Source: Nitrospira sp.
GTDB lineage: Bacteria; Nitrospirota; Nitrospiria; Nitrospirales; Nitrospiraceae
DNA length: 64,000 nt
Direction: 5' to 3'
Assembly (NCBI GenBank): GCA_018242665.1
Contig: JAFEBL010000006.1
Location: 62,001-126,000, forward strand
Shown here: piece after piece, positions 52,212 to 60,988 of the stretch
Position numbering within the stretch: the first letter of the stretch is position 1
Layout of the letters: each line of letters begins with the position of its first letter
Position numbers and translations under genes: made by a program
Notes under the pieces: model-generated
Seen by the model: the letters and a program-made list of their open reading frames with translations, nothing else
Database searches by the model: none
Told to the model about the DNA's origin: nothing

Positions 52212-53771
52212 TCAAACCAGTCGTTTCAGCATTCCTCTGTACGCCTCCCCTAGCACATCCATCGAATTCTTCAACTTCTCCAAGCTGAATGCTCCGGTAT
52301 GTGTGTAATCTTTAAAATGCACGTCTGTCCGGCCTCCTGTGTGGCCTGTGAGCGCAGTAGCATGAGCATCCGGAACCCCATGCTCTGCTAGCTTCGTTAT
52401 GCCTCCGTGCCGGAGTGAGTGCAGCACCTTACCCTTTCCACCTATCTTGAGCCGCTTGACCAACCTCGCCCACGCCTTCCCCGGCACATCTCCATAACCG
52501 TTACCCTTGTGTTTGAGTTGAGGAAAGATGCGCTTATGGTCGATGGATTCGGCATACCGAAGAAATCCCAATTGAAGGAGCAAATCTGGCAGCGGCACCA
52601 CTCGACGAGAGCCGACATTCTTCACGGTCTTTTCCTTGTCCTCTTCTCCTCCATCAATGAAATGAAAACACCAAAGGCCGGTCTTTGGATCTTTCTTCAC
52701 ATCGGCCTTATCGAGTTGATACACCTCCTCGCGCCGAGCCGCTGTGAGGAGGAGAGCCAGCAGGCCGAAATAGTATTCGGGATGAGTTTCCTTCCAGTCT
52801 TGGAAGTTCTTACTACAGAAGATGGTAGCTAGCTCCTCGTCTGTGAATGGAACCACCTTCCTAGCCTGTGACCGTACCACGCTCTTTGCGATCCTCAGCC
52901 CTTGTGCCGGATTGCGATGGTCTTCAGCCAAGAAGCCTTGAGCCTGAGCCCATGTAAGGCAGTGCTCAAGGCTATGCAGGTACTTATTCACGCTTGCGGC
53001 TCCTAGCTCCATCTCGCCGACCATCTCTTCCTTGTAGGCTCTACAATCGGCCTTCGTGATGTCCCCTACCGGCTTATCTCCTCCCATTACTTTTATGAAC
53101 CGTTGGAACCCCGCTCGAATCTGGCTCTGTGTACGTGTCTGACGGTTGGAAAATTCCTTCATGTAGGCGTCCACGACAACGGAGAAAGGCTTAGAGACTA
53201 TGAGCGGTCTTGCTTCGGTGTAAGGGCGCTTTGACTCTTCCCGGTACTCCCCATCCATTCGCCTGATTTCTTCGCGGTACAGTTCCACCCGCCCCTTCAA
53301 CAGCTCATGACACAGCCGCCCAAACTCCGGCGAACCTGGTTCGATTGGCAGGCTATGACGTGTAACGAGTTCCAAGGCGAGGTCTTTCACTTTCCATTGT
53401 TGATTCATCAACCGCGCTTCGTCCGCCTCTTCCAGCAAATCCCCATAGGTGTCCTTGTACCCTTCGGCCTCCTCAAGCTCATTCGTACCGCTCTCAGCCT
53501 TAGCCTGTTCTGTCCGCTCAAGCTCTGAGTGAATCCATTGCGCGACAAGGGCTTTGATTTGATCGGGACGCATAGCAGCTCCGTAGCGTTGAAGATGAAG
53601 GAAGAGACGACGGCCTTGGCTCTCGAAGGTGCAGGCCCTTAGTTTGGCCTTCGTGCGGTCTGTTGTTCTGAGCGATTTCCAGAACTCTACACGACCCTGA
53701 AGCAACGACCAAAGGTTTTTAGGGACAGTGAGGCGGATGTAATAGGACTTGCGGGAGTTGTGGAACCACAC
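52212..53771 (-). CDS. int: Tyrosine site-specific integrase
   Basis: This 519-residue phage-type integrase carries the catalytic set: Arg346 in LLTAARREEV, the H-x-x-R pair in HSLRH (451/454), His477 in TGHTGG and the nucleophile Tyr489 in FKDYTH. The N-terminal part (WFHNSRKSYYIRLTVPKNL) resembles the short arm-binding domain seen in many tRNA-targeting integrases, followed by a core-binding domain (about 195-300). It lies 113 bases from the right att site, in the 3' end of tRNA-Glu, and catalyses element integration and excision. Confidence 0.95.
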   Translation of the reverse strand: MWFHNSRKSYYIRLTVPKNLWSLLQGRVEFWKSLRTTDRTKAKLRACTFESQGRRLFLHLQRYGAAMRPDQIKALVAQWIHSELERTEQAKAESGTNELEEAEGYKDTYGDLLEEADEARLMNQQWKVKDLALELVTRHSLPIEPGSPEFGRLCHELLKGRVELYREEIRRMDGEYREESKRPYTEARPLIVSKPFSVVVDAYMKEFSNRQTRTQSQIRAGFQRFIKVMGGDKPVGDITKADCRAYKEEMVGEMELGAASVNKYLHSLEHCLTWAQAQGFLAEDHRNPAQGLRIAKSVVRSQARKVVPFTDEELATIFCSKNFQDWKETHPEYYFGLLALLLTAARREEVYQLDKADVKKDPKTGLWCFHFIDGGEEDKEKTVKNVGSRRVVPLPDLLLQLGFLRYAESIDHKRIFPQLKHKGNGYGDVPGKAWARLVKRLKIGGKGKVLHSLRHGGITKLAEHGVPDAHATALTGHTGGRTDVHFKDYTHTGAFSLEKLKNSMDVLGEAYRGMLKRLV

Positions 53772-53884
53772 GCGCCGACCTCATAGACCGTAGACATAAA
53801 CCGTAGCGAGCTACAGTCGGCCCTGTGAAATCGACACAGCGAAACGCTGAAACGCTAGTCTGGGAGCGGTATTTGTGAGGTAAT

Positions 53885-53901
53885 TGGTGTCCCCAACGGG
53901 A
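53885..53901. other. attR, right attachment site within tRNA-Glu
   Basis: This 17-bp repeat matches 38676-38692 exactly and is the 3' end of the tRNA including CCA. The crossover preserved the full tRNA on this side. Confidence 0.92.
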
Positions 53902-53962
53902 TTTGAACCCGTGTTACTGCCTTGAAAGGGCAATGTCCTAGGCCAGGCTAGACGATGGGGAC
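53885..53962 (-). tRNA. tRNA-Glu (UUC)
   Basis: The 78-base minus-strand cloverleaf has acceptor arms GTCCCCA/TGGGGAC, an anticodon loop CTTTCAA with anticodon TTC, T-arm CGGGTTCAAATCCCG, discriminator A and an encoded CCA (53885-53887). It stays intact after element insertion. Confidence 0.97.
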
Positions 53963-54117
53963 GAAGAGAGACTCGTATTAGCGGAACGATTCATACCACA
54001 CTTGCTTGAGATGTGTCACTAGCCCCCTGCAAGATCTCCCGTCTCTCATGCGATGAGGTGTGCGCGAATCGGCAAGGCCGATTGACGCCCCACCCTCAGC
54101 CGAAGTACTCTGCCTTT

Positions 54118-56085
54118 ATGGAGCATTCCCGACACACCCAAGCCGGTCAGCCACTTGGTTCCCTCTCCCCGCATGAGTCGTCCCCTCAGAACCGCAGCCT
54201 TCTCTCTGCGGATGATCTCTATCTCTTTAACGAGGGCACTCATTTTCACTTGTATGACAAACTCGGGGCGCACCCGACAACGATCGAAGGTGTCGAGGGG
54301 ACCTATTTCGCGGTCTGGGCGCCCGAAGCGGAACAGGTGTCGGTGTTCGGAACGTTCAATCATTGGGACCCGATCCGGCATCCCCTCCGGCCCTGCCACT
54401 CTTCCGGCATTTGGGAAGGGTTCGTCCCGGGCGTAGGACGCGGCACCCTATATAAATTCCACATCCGCTCGCGGAATCACGGCGCGGTGCTCATCAAAAC
54501 CGATCCGTTTGCCAGACTGAATGAAGTGCCGCCGAAGTCCGCTTCCGTAGTCTGGGACCTGGACTACACCTGGCACGACCAGGACTGGATGCAGTCCCGC
54601 AGCCGGCACAATGCATTGCATGCACCCATCAGTATTTATGAAGTACATCTCGGCTCTTGGATGCGCGTCCCCGATGACGGCAACCGCTCCCTCAGCTATC
54701 GTGAGGCCGCGCCGAAACTGATTGAATACGTGCAGCAATTAGGGTTCACGCACGTTGAATTCCTGCCGCTCATGGATCATCCCTTCTTCGGCTCCTGGGG
54801 CTACCAAACGACCGGATACTTCGCTCCTTCCGGCAACTACGGCACGCCGCAAGACCTGATGTATTTGATTGACCAATTGCATCAGCACAATATTGGCGTG
54901 ATTCTGGACTGGGTGCCGTCGCACTTCCCGACGGACGAGCATGGCCTCAGCCGGTTCGACGGCAGCTACCTCTTCGAACATGCTGATCCTCGCCAGGGAC
55001 TCCATCCCGATTGGGGGACCGCCGTGTTCAACTACAGCCGCAATGAAGTACGCAGCTTTCTCATCAGCAGTGCGCTCTTCTGGCTGGAGCAATACCACGC
55101 AGACGGACTTCGGGTGGATGCCGTCGCCTCCATGTTGTATCTGGACTATTCACGCAGGGAAGGGGAATGGATTCCGAATCGCCACGGCGGGCGGGAAAAT
55201 TTGGACGCCATCACATTTCTCCGCCAACTCAACGAGGAAATCTATCGCCGACATCCGGACGTACAGACCTATGCGGAAGAATCAACCTCGTGGCCGTCCG
55301 TGTCGCGTCCGACCTATGCCGGCGGACTTGGATTCGGCATGAAGTGGGATATGGGGTGGATGCACGACACACTCGAATATATGGCGTTGGATCCTGTCTA
55401 TCGCAAGCACCACCACAGGAATCTCACCTTTCGCATGCTCTACGCCTTCCAAGAGAATTTCTTGCTGCCTCTCTCCCATGACGAAGTCGTGCATGGGAAG
55501 GGCTCCCTCCTCGGCAAAATGCCGGGAGACGACTGGCAAAAATTTGCCAACCTCCGCGCACTCTTTGGCTATATGTACGCGCAAGCGGCCAAGAAATTGT
55601 TGTTCATGGGAGGCGAAATCGGCCAATGGCGCGAGTGGGCGCATGACGATAGTATCGATTGGAATCTGCTGCAATATCCCCCCCATCAAGGTGTGCAACG
55701 GTGGGTGGCCGACCTCAATCGCCTGTACCGCACGGAGCCGGCGCTGCATGAATGCGACTTTGATCCACGCGGGTTTGCATGGATCGACTGTGAGGATGCG
55801 GATACCGGCGTGATCAGCCTGCTGCGCCATGGCCGTTCGGCACCCCACAGCATTGCGGTCATCTGCAATTTTACACCTGTACCGCGCCAACGGTACCGTA
55901 TGGGCGTGCCGCAAAGCGGATACTGGAAAGAGTTACTCAACAGTGACGCCACAACGTATGGCGGCAGCGGGATGGGAAATCTGGGCGGTTTGAACACCGA
56001 GCCTGTTCCCGCACACGGCCACGCTCAGTCTCTGGTCATGACCCTGCCCCCGCTGTCGGTGCAGTTCTTTAAGCCGAGTGCCTAG
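54118..56085 (+). CDS. glgB: 1,4-alpha-glucan branching enzyme
   Basis: This protein of about 655 residues has a CBM48 N-terminal domain (FAVWAPEAEQVSVFGTFNHWDP) and a GH13 catalytic barrel. The nucleophile Asp lies in DGLRVDAVASMLYLDYSR, the acid Glu in TYAEESTSWPSVSRP and the third Asp in PLSHDEVVHGK. The C-terminal beta domain is complete. It makes alpha-1,6 branches in glycogen. A GTG at 54013 would add 35 residues without family support, so I prefer the ATG at 54118. No other glycogen gene is adjacent. Confidence 0.95.
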   Translation: MEHSRHTQAGQPLGSLSPHESSPQNRSLLSADDLYLFNEGTHFHLYDKLGAHPTTIEGVEGTYFAVWAPEAEQVSVFGTFNHWDPIRHPLRPCHSSGIWEGFVPGVGRGTLYKFHIRSRNHGAVLIKTDPFARLNEVPPKSASVVWDLDYTWHDQDWMQSRSRHNALHAPISIYEVHLGSWMRVPDDGNRSLSYREAAPKLIEYVQQLGFTHVEFLPLMDHPFFGSWGYQTTGYFAPSGNYGTPQDLMYLIDQLHQHNIGVILDWVPSHFPTDEHGLSRFDGSYLFEHADPRQGLHPDWGTAVFNYSRNEVRSFLISSALFWLEQYHADGLRVDAVASMLYLDYSRREGEWIPNRHGGRENLDAITFLRQLNEEIYRRHPDVQTYAEESTSWPSVSRPTYAGGLGFGMKWDMGWMHDTLEYMALDPVYRKHHHRNLTFRMLYAFQENFLLPLSHDEVVHGKGSLLGKMPGDDWQKFANLRALFGYMYAQAAKKLLFMGGEIGQWREWAHDDSIDWNLLQYPPHQGVQRWVADLNRLYRTEPALHECDFDPRGFAWIDCEDADTGVISLLRHGRSAPHSIAVICNFTPVPRQRYRMGVPQSGYWKELLNSDATTYGGSGMGNLGGLNTEPVPAHGHAQSLVMTLPPLSVQFFKPSA

Positions 56086-56175
56086 TGTCATGCGTCGACT
56101 CGCCTTTCCACCTCCGCTCAGGTAGGATCACTCCACCGAACTCGCACAAAGACTGGCATTACCCGGGAGGAACCC

Positions 56176-56667
56176 ATGGCCATGCGCATCCGCGTACCGT
56201 CGCTCTGTCGAAGCTTGGGGTTGCTCATTCTAGGCCTCCTGCTCGCATATTGCTCCCATGACATTCATGAAAAGCGGGCGGATACCGTAAAAGACCATGT
56301 CGAGGCCTTTTACGATCACTTGACGCACGATCGCGTCGCCGCCGCTGTCCGGGAAAACGAAGCGATCGAACAGCTTTCCGCGCAACTGGGAGAGATCATC
56401 ACGAAGCGCGTCAACCGTCCAGGAACCAACCAGGTCGATCGCGAATGGACCGACCTCCGCACCGCCAATGAGACGGCCGCCCAAAACTGGCTGGCGTTGG
56501 GGCAATACCTTTCGATCAAGAAGCAATACGCTCAATCCCGCGCCACCTACCAACGCGTCATCGATACCTATACAGGCGCCACCGAACGAACCTATCGCGA
56601 TCAAGCGGCACGGGCCATTCGCGATCTTGAGATGCTCACCCCACCCCCGGCTGCACGCGAACGATAA
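56176..56667 (+). CDS. Small hypothetical lipoprotein
   Basis: This 163-residue protein has a hydrophobic leader ending in LLAYC, a lipobox-like site. The mature part is mostly helical (EAFYDHLTHDRVAAAVRENEAIEQLSAQLGEIITKRV), with a TPR-like second half (WLALGQYLSIKKQYAQSRATYQRVID). No family is recognised. GGGAGG precedes the ATG at 56176. The next gene follows in 19 bases and is another lipoprotein, so the two form an operon. Confidence 0.75.
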   Translation: MAMRIRVPSLCRSLGLLILGLLLAYCSHDIHEKRADTVKDHVEAFYDHLTHDRVAAAVRENEAIEQLSAQLGEIITKRVNRPGTNQVDREWTDLRTANETAAQNWLALGQYLSIKKQYAQSRATYQRVIDTYTGATERTYRDQAARAIRDLEMLTPPPAARER

Positions 56668-56686
56668 CGGATGGCGCGCTGACACG

Positions 56687-57238
56687 ATGCTGAGACTGAA
56701 TCATCGACTGACCATCCTGTTGCTTGGCGTCTTCCTTCTCGGATCGGGATGCGTCCATAGGATTCATCTCTCGATCCCGGCACATGGCACCAGTGCCGCA
56801 CCAATTCCCGTGAACGCGCAACTGGAGATACCATTTCTCGCCATCGAAGGTGCGGATCATATGCCGGGAATTCCTCTGCTCGAGTGGCCAGTCCAAGAGC
56901 TTCGCCACACCATCACTGATTACTTCACTCAACGCCAGACCTTCGCCAGCATCGGGCCCGATCCTGCTGAACTGCGCATTGTGATCAAAGCCTGGCTCAC
57001 CCTTCGTGCTCCCGACCGCTACCTCTACCGCGTGCACTTAGAATCCGACGTCTCAGTGCCCGGGCAATCGCCGATCAAAGCCTACGTGGCCGAAGGGGAG
57101 GCTCTGGGGTCGTCGGTCCGATGGGTGACCGCATCCGACCAAGACCCCATCACAGAGGCGACAAGTCAAGCATTGCAGCAACTCGCAACCCAATTTGAAG
57201 CGGACCGCGACCTCCTCTCAAAAGGCCTTCGCCGATAG
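56687..57238 (+). CDS. Hypothetical outer-membrane lipoprotein
   Basis: The protein is 183 residues from the ATG at 56687. The signal ends in LLGSGC, a good lipobox. The mature part alternates strands and helices (IVIKAWLTLRAPDRYLYRVHLESDVSV) and resembles LptE/DUF-type or YajG-like small lipoproteins only in size. I cannot name a family. The frame extends upstream to 56468, but that part is a shadow of the previous gene. It is co-oriented and close to the preceding lipoprotein. Confidence 0.7.
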   Translation: MLRLNHRLTILLLGVFLLGSGCVHRIHLSIPAHGTSAAPIPVNAQLEIPFLAIEGADHMPGIPLLEWPVQELRHTITDYFTQRQTFASIGPDPAELRIVIKAWLTLRAPDRYLYRVHLESDVSVPGQSPIKAYVAEGEALGSSVRWVTASDQDPITEATSQALQQLATQFEADRDLLSKGLRR

Positions 57239-57664
57239 CACTTCGCAAATCTTCCCGCAATCGCAACGGGCACGTCCTGTCCTTCCATCCAGAGAGGCCT
57301 CAAAACCCAAATTAGGCGCTATCCCCAAAGGGGCGCTCATGGGCGGAGGATGCGCGGAGTACGGTTGGTTGATCTGGGCGCAATCCTGCCGTACACGTTC
57401 AGATACGAGCCCGTATCAGTTCAGATACAAATTTCGACGTCAACGTGGATCCCTTTTCGCGCCTAACAAATCCAACATTGAGTTCGTCATCGAGGATATT
57501 CGGCTTTCCAGCGCAGACCACGTGTTCGCAGCATCTCGCAATGGTGGCATTGGGTTTGCTAGTACGGGTGCGCAGTCTGCTGCTTCCAACTACTGTCTGC
57601 AAAACCGAGCAGACAGATCCATCCGTAAGGAATCGCAAGCGCCTGTTGGCGGGAAAGCGTCCGT
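57239..57664. other. Intergenic region with a small repeat pair
   Basis: No gene is supported here. GTTCAGATAC occurs twice (57397-57406 and 57419-57428) around GATACG/CGTATC, an inverted pair that could form an operator upstream of the DUF2235 gene. The rest shows no structure I trust. Confidence 0.45.
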
Positions 57665-58855
57665 GTGTCCAAACGCATAATTCTGTGTTTCGATGGCGAA
57701 TGGCATCGACCTCCCGCCTCTGGCCACCAGCCCACTCTTTCGAGCGCTTCCGGCCATTCCTCCTGTTCCCACCCCGGATGCCATGGGCAACAGGAAACGA
57801 ACGTCTATCAACTCTACCGATCGATTCTTCTGCGGACGGAGACAGGGCTTGTGCAGCACAAGTGGTATGACTCCGGCATGGACCGTCCCTGGTTTCATCG
57901 ATTCCGCGATGGCTCGTTTGGCTATGGGCTCGATCGATCCATCCTGTTGGCCTACGCCTATTTGACCGCCACCTATCAACCTGGCGATCAGCTCTTTCTC
58001 TACGGATTCAGCCGCGGCGCCTATATCGCGCGAGCCCTTGTGGGTCTGCTGGCAACCGCAGGACTTCCTTCCCTCCCACTGCTCGATCAAGATTGCCTCA
58101 GAGGCATCCGTGCTGCTGTCGACATACAGGACACGAACGTTTCAGGCATGTCTGATTTGTCTGAGTGCCTCAATCAACTGATTCAGCATGCCTCAAGCTA
58201 TGTGCTCGAGGACGCGTATCGGCGCTATCGCGGCACACCAAGCGACATCGGCAAATCTTCCACCAGAAAGCGACAAGGGTTTCGACGGGTCTCCATCACA
58301 CTCCTCGGGCTCTGGGACACCGTCGGCCCTCTGGGGATCCCAACCAGCGCACTCAAATGGCTGAATGAACCTCGTTACAATTTTCACGATACCGAACTTA
58401 GCCCCATTGTGCAGCGGGCGTACCACGCGCTCGCCATCGATGAACACCGGGCAGACCACAATGCAACTCTTTGGACTTCTCCGAATAGAGCCGGACAAGT
58501 CATCGAACAGCGATGGTTTGCCGGAGCACATGGAGATCTCGGCGGGACGTATCCTGAACGTGGCCTCGCCGATATTTCCTTAGCGTGGATACTGCGAGCT
58601 TCAGTGGGAAACGGATTGGCGATTGATTCTTACGCTGTCCGTGTAAAGGCTGATGCGCTTGGTCCGATTCACGATTCCTTCAGCGAATCGTTTGTAGGAC
58701 TGCGAAAGTGGATTCATTCACGATTCTACCGACCCGTCATGCAAACCGGCACAAATACTGAAATGGTAGATAGCTCCGTCCACACGCGGCTGATCGCGAC
58801 TCCCACGTACCGGCCCCAAAATGAGGGCCTCAACAGCCTACTGACCATTCGGTAA
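57665..58855 (+). CDS. DUF2235 (Tle1-like) alpha/beta-hydrolase
   Basis: This 396-residue protein shows DUF2235 motifs: IILCFDGEWH at the N-terminus, ETNVYQLYRSI, the nucleophile elbow FLYGFSRGAYIARALVGLL, and a later GLWDTVGPLG and WFAGAHGDLGG supplying acid/histidine. Members include type VI phospholipase effectors, but many DUF2235 proteins are stand-alone and no T6SS gene is nearby. A stretch after the first motif (SGHSSCSHPGCHG) is atypical and Cys/His-rich. It has no obvious signal peptide. Confidence 0.85.
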   Translation: MSKRIILCFDGEWHRPPASGHQPTLSSASGHSSCSHPGCHGQQETNVYQLYRSILLRTETGLVQHKWYDSGMDRPWFHRFRDGSFGYGLDRSILLAYAYLTATYQPGDQLFLYGFSRGAYIARALVGLLATAGLPSLPLLDQDCLRGIRAAVDIQDTNVSGMSDLSECLNQLIQHASSYVLEDAYRRYRGTPSDIGKSSTRKRQGFRRVSITLLGLWDTVGPLGIPTSALKWLNEPRYNFHDTELSPIVQRAYHALAIDEHRADHNATLWTSPNRAGQVIEQRWFAGAHGDLGGTYPERGLADISLAWILRASVGNGLAIDSYAVRVKADALGPIHDSFSESFVGLRKWIHSRFYRPVMQTGTNTEMVDSSVHTRLIATPTYRPQNEGLNSLLTIR

Positions 58856-59076
58856 CAGAATGAGCCACCCCAACCCTTCTTCCTAGCAACTGGCTGGGGC
58901 GCGCGACCCGCTTCGGCAAGCGCATACCCCTATCATGCGATCCATCACGCAGAACGACTGACCGCGCTCCCCTCCATCGACGTACCTTCTTTGCAGGCTA
59001 TCCGGCACGTCGGAATCGGGATACTGTCGGTCGATCAAGCGCAAGGCGAGTGTGGCGAGACGTGGAGGAACGCAGG

Positions 59077-59439
59077 ATGAAGCCGCAACAAAAGGCAAAC
59101 GTTATTGTTCATGGCACGTTATCCGAGGTCGCTACCGGGTGTGCCGAGCATGCTCGTGCGTATCACCTGGAACGCGACACCCAGCAGGGCACAACTTTTC
59201 ACAGACTCATCGATGGCGACTATCTTGCCCTTCGTCTGCAAGTCCCAACAGACCGACGCCCTCTTTTGGTCGGGTTGGCAAGGGTGCTTTGGATACAGGG
59301 TGATCGATTGGAGGTGGAAGTACTCATCATGGATGCGGATGAGCGTATCCGGCTCAACCGATTTCTCGAGGCGACTGACTCCGACGAAATCGGCACTCGG
59401 AATGCGTGCCCAACACTCATCCTGAGCACGGGAGAATAA
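59077..59439 (+). CDS. Small PilZ-like protein
   Basis: This protein of about 120 residues starts at the ATG at 59077 with GGAGG upstream. A beta-rich core (FHRLIDGDYLALRLQVPTDRRPLLVGLARVLWIQGDRLEVEVLIMDADERIRLNRFL) resembles the PilZ beta-barrel. The RxxxR c-di-GMP motif is not clearly visible before it, so binding may be lost. PilZ-type proteins often serve pilus or surface control. The assignment is tentative. Confidence 0.6.
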   Translation: MKPQQKANVIVHGTLSEVATGCAEHARAYHLERDTQQGTTFHRLIDGDYLALRLQVPTDRRPLLVGLARVLWIQGDRLEVEVLIMDADERIRLNRFLEATDSDEIGTRNACPTLILSTGE

Positions 59440-59659
59440 GCAAAGCCTGGGCATAGAAGCAGCACACAGTTCGGAAGGATCCACATCTCTGCTTCTTCAC
59501 CCACCGAACCACAGGAAAGGAGCCGAGAATGTTGCTGCTGTAGGACGGTCTGGCAGGTCTCCTACCAAGGAGGTACTGCATTCTGGTCTACCGGATAGGG
59601 AGGCTCCGATCTAGGCTTACACATAGGCGCTGAACAGCTGAACAATGGAGGAACCCGCT

Positions 59660-59902
59660 ATGAGCTGCTCTCGTTGTGCTGGATGTATGGTCCAAGATTT
59701 TCTGTTGGATATGGAAGACTCCTCCGGCCCCATGTGGCTCCAAGCATGGCGATGCATGAATTGCGGAGACATTTACGAAAGTGTGTTGGAACAAAACCGC
59801 AGGACGCAGGAAGCAAAGATTCTCGCCTCGAACACCCCTGTTCAAGAGATCAATGGGAAGGTTCTCGGGGACTCAGCGAACACTGCAGATCTGGCGGCCT
59901 AA
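59660..59902 (+). CDS. Small zinc-ribbon protein
   Basis: This 80-residue protein starts at the ATG at 59660 after GGAGGAAC. Two Cys pairs (CSRCAGC near the start, CMNCGD about 30 residues later) form a likely zinc ribbon. The rest is helical and ends NTADLAA. Such small ribbons bind nucleic acid or protein. The role is unknown. Confidence 0.65.
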   Translation: MSCSRCAGCMVQDFLLDMEDSSGPMWLQAWRCMNCGDIYESVLEQNRRTQEAKILASNTPVQEINGKVLGDSANTADLAA

Positions 59903-59960
59903 CAACGGTCGTGAGCTGACAGGTCGAAGGTCGCAATCAACAACCGAGGAAGGGCGACGT

Positions 59961-60047
59961 ATGGATGTGATCCGGCCCACAACGGCCACGATAGAATTCT
60001 CAGCGCTTTTCTCAACGAATCTGTGGAAGAACAAGTATGTCCATTGA
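59961..60047 (+). CDS. Possible 28-residue ORF
   Basis: The ATG at 59961 follows GAGGAAGG. It encodes 28 residues (MDVIRPTTATIEFSALFSTN, then LWKNKYVH) and its end overlaps the next small gene's start by 11 bases. It may be a leader peptide coupled to that gene. Confidence 0.35.
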   Translation: MDVIRPTTATIEFSALFSTNLWKNKYVH

Positions 60048-60216
60048 TGTAGAGCTGGCCTTGATCCTAGGGCTATTCCTAATCGGTGCTGTGGTCCTGG
60101 CAATTGACAATCTTGTGTATGCCTTGTCCAAGCGATTGCGCCGCTGGAGGCACGACCGAAAATCGCTACCCCGCTCATCACCTTCTCCCAGGTCGCCTCA
60201 GAAACAACGGCTATAA
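60037..60216 (+). CDS. Small single-pass membrane protein
   Basis: This 59-residue protein has one transmembrane helix (LALILGLFLIGAVVLAI) and a basic Ser/Pro/Arg-rich cytoplasmic tail (SKRLRRWRHDRKS). A start overlapping the preceding ORF suggests coupled translation. The family is unknown. Confidence 0.5.
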   Translation: MSIDVELALILGLFLIGAVVLAIDNLVYALSKRLRRWRHDRKSLPRSSPSPRSPQKQRL

Positions 60217-60320
60217 CGGATGCTAAGTCTTCGCTACTCGGCTTCACCTGTGGCGGGCACAGACGACCCTACGCCGTCCCTCTTATTGCGAACGGCCTAT
60301 TCATCTCGGAGGAGATTTCC

Positions 60321-60470
60321 ATGAGAAATCCCGCAGCCAAAACTGTCAGGCCCCTAACAGCCCACACCACGCACGGTGATGGTATCCCGCAAACGCTCCT
60401 CTTCTTTATCCTCAAGAAGCTGGAGACACCTTTGTCCGTTACGGACACCCAACAGGATTTGCTGAAATGA
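60321..60470 (+). CDS. Small ORF translationally coupled to the next gene
   Basis: This 49-residue protein has CGGAGGAG before its ATG. Its TGA overlaps the next ATG (ATGA at 60467-60470). A short hydrophobic stretch (TLLFFIL) sits mid-protein. The coupling makes it more likely to be translated. Confidence 0.5.
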   Translation: MRNPAAKTVRPLTAHTTHGDGIPQTLLFFILKKLETPLSVTDTQQDLLK

Positions 60471-60859
60471 CCTCACGGCCCGCGGCGGTTCTACGAGACG
60501 CTGGAATTATCTATGGCCTCACCTTCGCAACAGGGATCGGCATGGCCCTGGTTGGAGTCACACTCTTCAGCTACCCGTGGACCACGTACCTGGCAAACCT
60601 GCTGTCCGGCTCCCTTGGATTTTTGCTATCGGGAATTCGGAGAGAGGTTGACCGGGTTGAACACCTTGCATGGGTCGCCTCAACCCTATGGTCCTTCAAT
60701 CTCCTCAATGTTGGTTTGGGACTTCAAAGCACCGCCTCCTGGATTGACAGTGGCCTCACAGTTATCCTCATGGCCGCCATTGGGGGAACTGTTTCGATGA
60801 TACTCACGGTGGCACTCCCCTTGATTCGCCAACGACGACCACACACCGTACACCAATGA
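60467..60859 (+). CDS. Small polytopic membrane protein
   Basis: This 130-residue protein has about three or four hydrophobic segments (GIIYGLTFATGIGMALVGVTLF; YLANLLSGSLGFLLSGI; LTVILMAAIGGTVSMILTVALPLI) and a short basic end. It is not recognised. It is coupled to the 49-residue ORF by an ATGA overlap. Confidence 0.65.
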   Translation: MTSRPAAVLRDAGIIYGLTFATGIGMALVGVTLFSYPWTTYLANLLSGSLGFLLSGIRREVDRVEHLAWVASTLWSFNLLNVGLGLQSTASWIDSGLTVILMAAIGGTVSMILTVALPLIRQRRPHTVHQ

Positions 60860-60988
60860 CCCGTTGGGTGACTTCTTCACTCAGTGTAAGTTGATCCCAA
60901 AGATCGCAACGAAATAACACAGCAGCACGTGGGGGAACCTGCGGCAAGGAAGATAGAAGAATTGAGCAAGGTCGGTTGTTGATGGAAT

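Larger units (their letters stand above)
38676..53901. mobile_element. 15.2-kb integrative element in the tRNA-Glu gene
   Basis: The element is bounded by exact 17-bp direct repeats (38676-38692 and 53885-53901), the right one being the 3' end of an intact tRNA-Glu. A tyrosine integrase gene lies next to that tRNA. Inside are a serine recombinase, an SF2-helicase-like protein, a T7 gp14-like virion protein, about a dozen small unknown genes with strong ribosome-binding sites, and unknown cargo at both ends. No terminase, portal, major capsid, tail, relaxase or type IV secretion gene is recognisable. This fits a phage satellite or phage-derived element better than an ICE or a complete prophage. 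Confidence 0.9.

Noticed and set aside
38676-53901. Element as an integrative and conjugative element
   Set aside because: No relaxase, coupling protein, VirB/TraG homologue or recognisable oriT-relaxase pair is visible.
53885-53962. A truncated tRNA at the left junction
   Set aside because: Only 17 bases are duplicated at 38676-38692; the complete tRNA remains at the right end.
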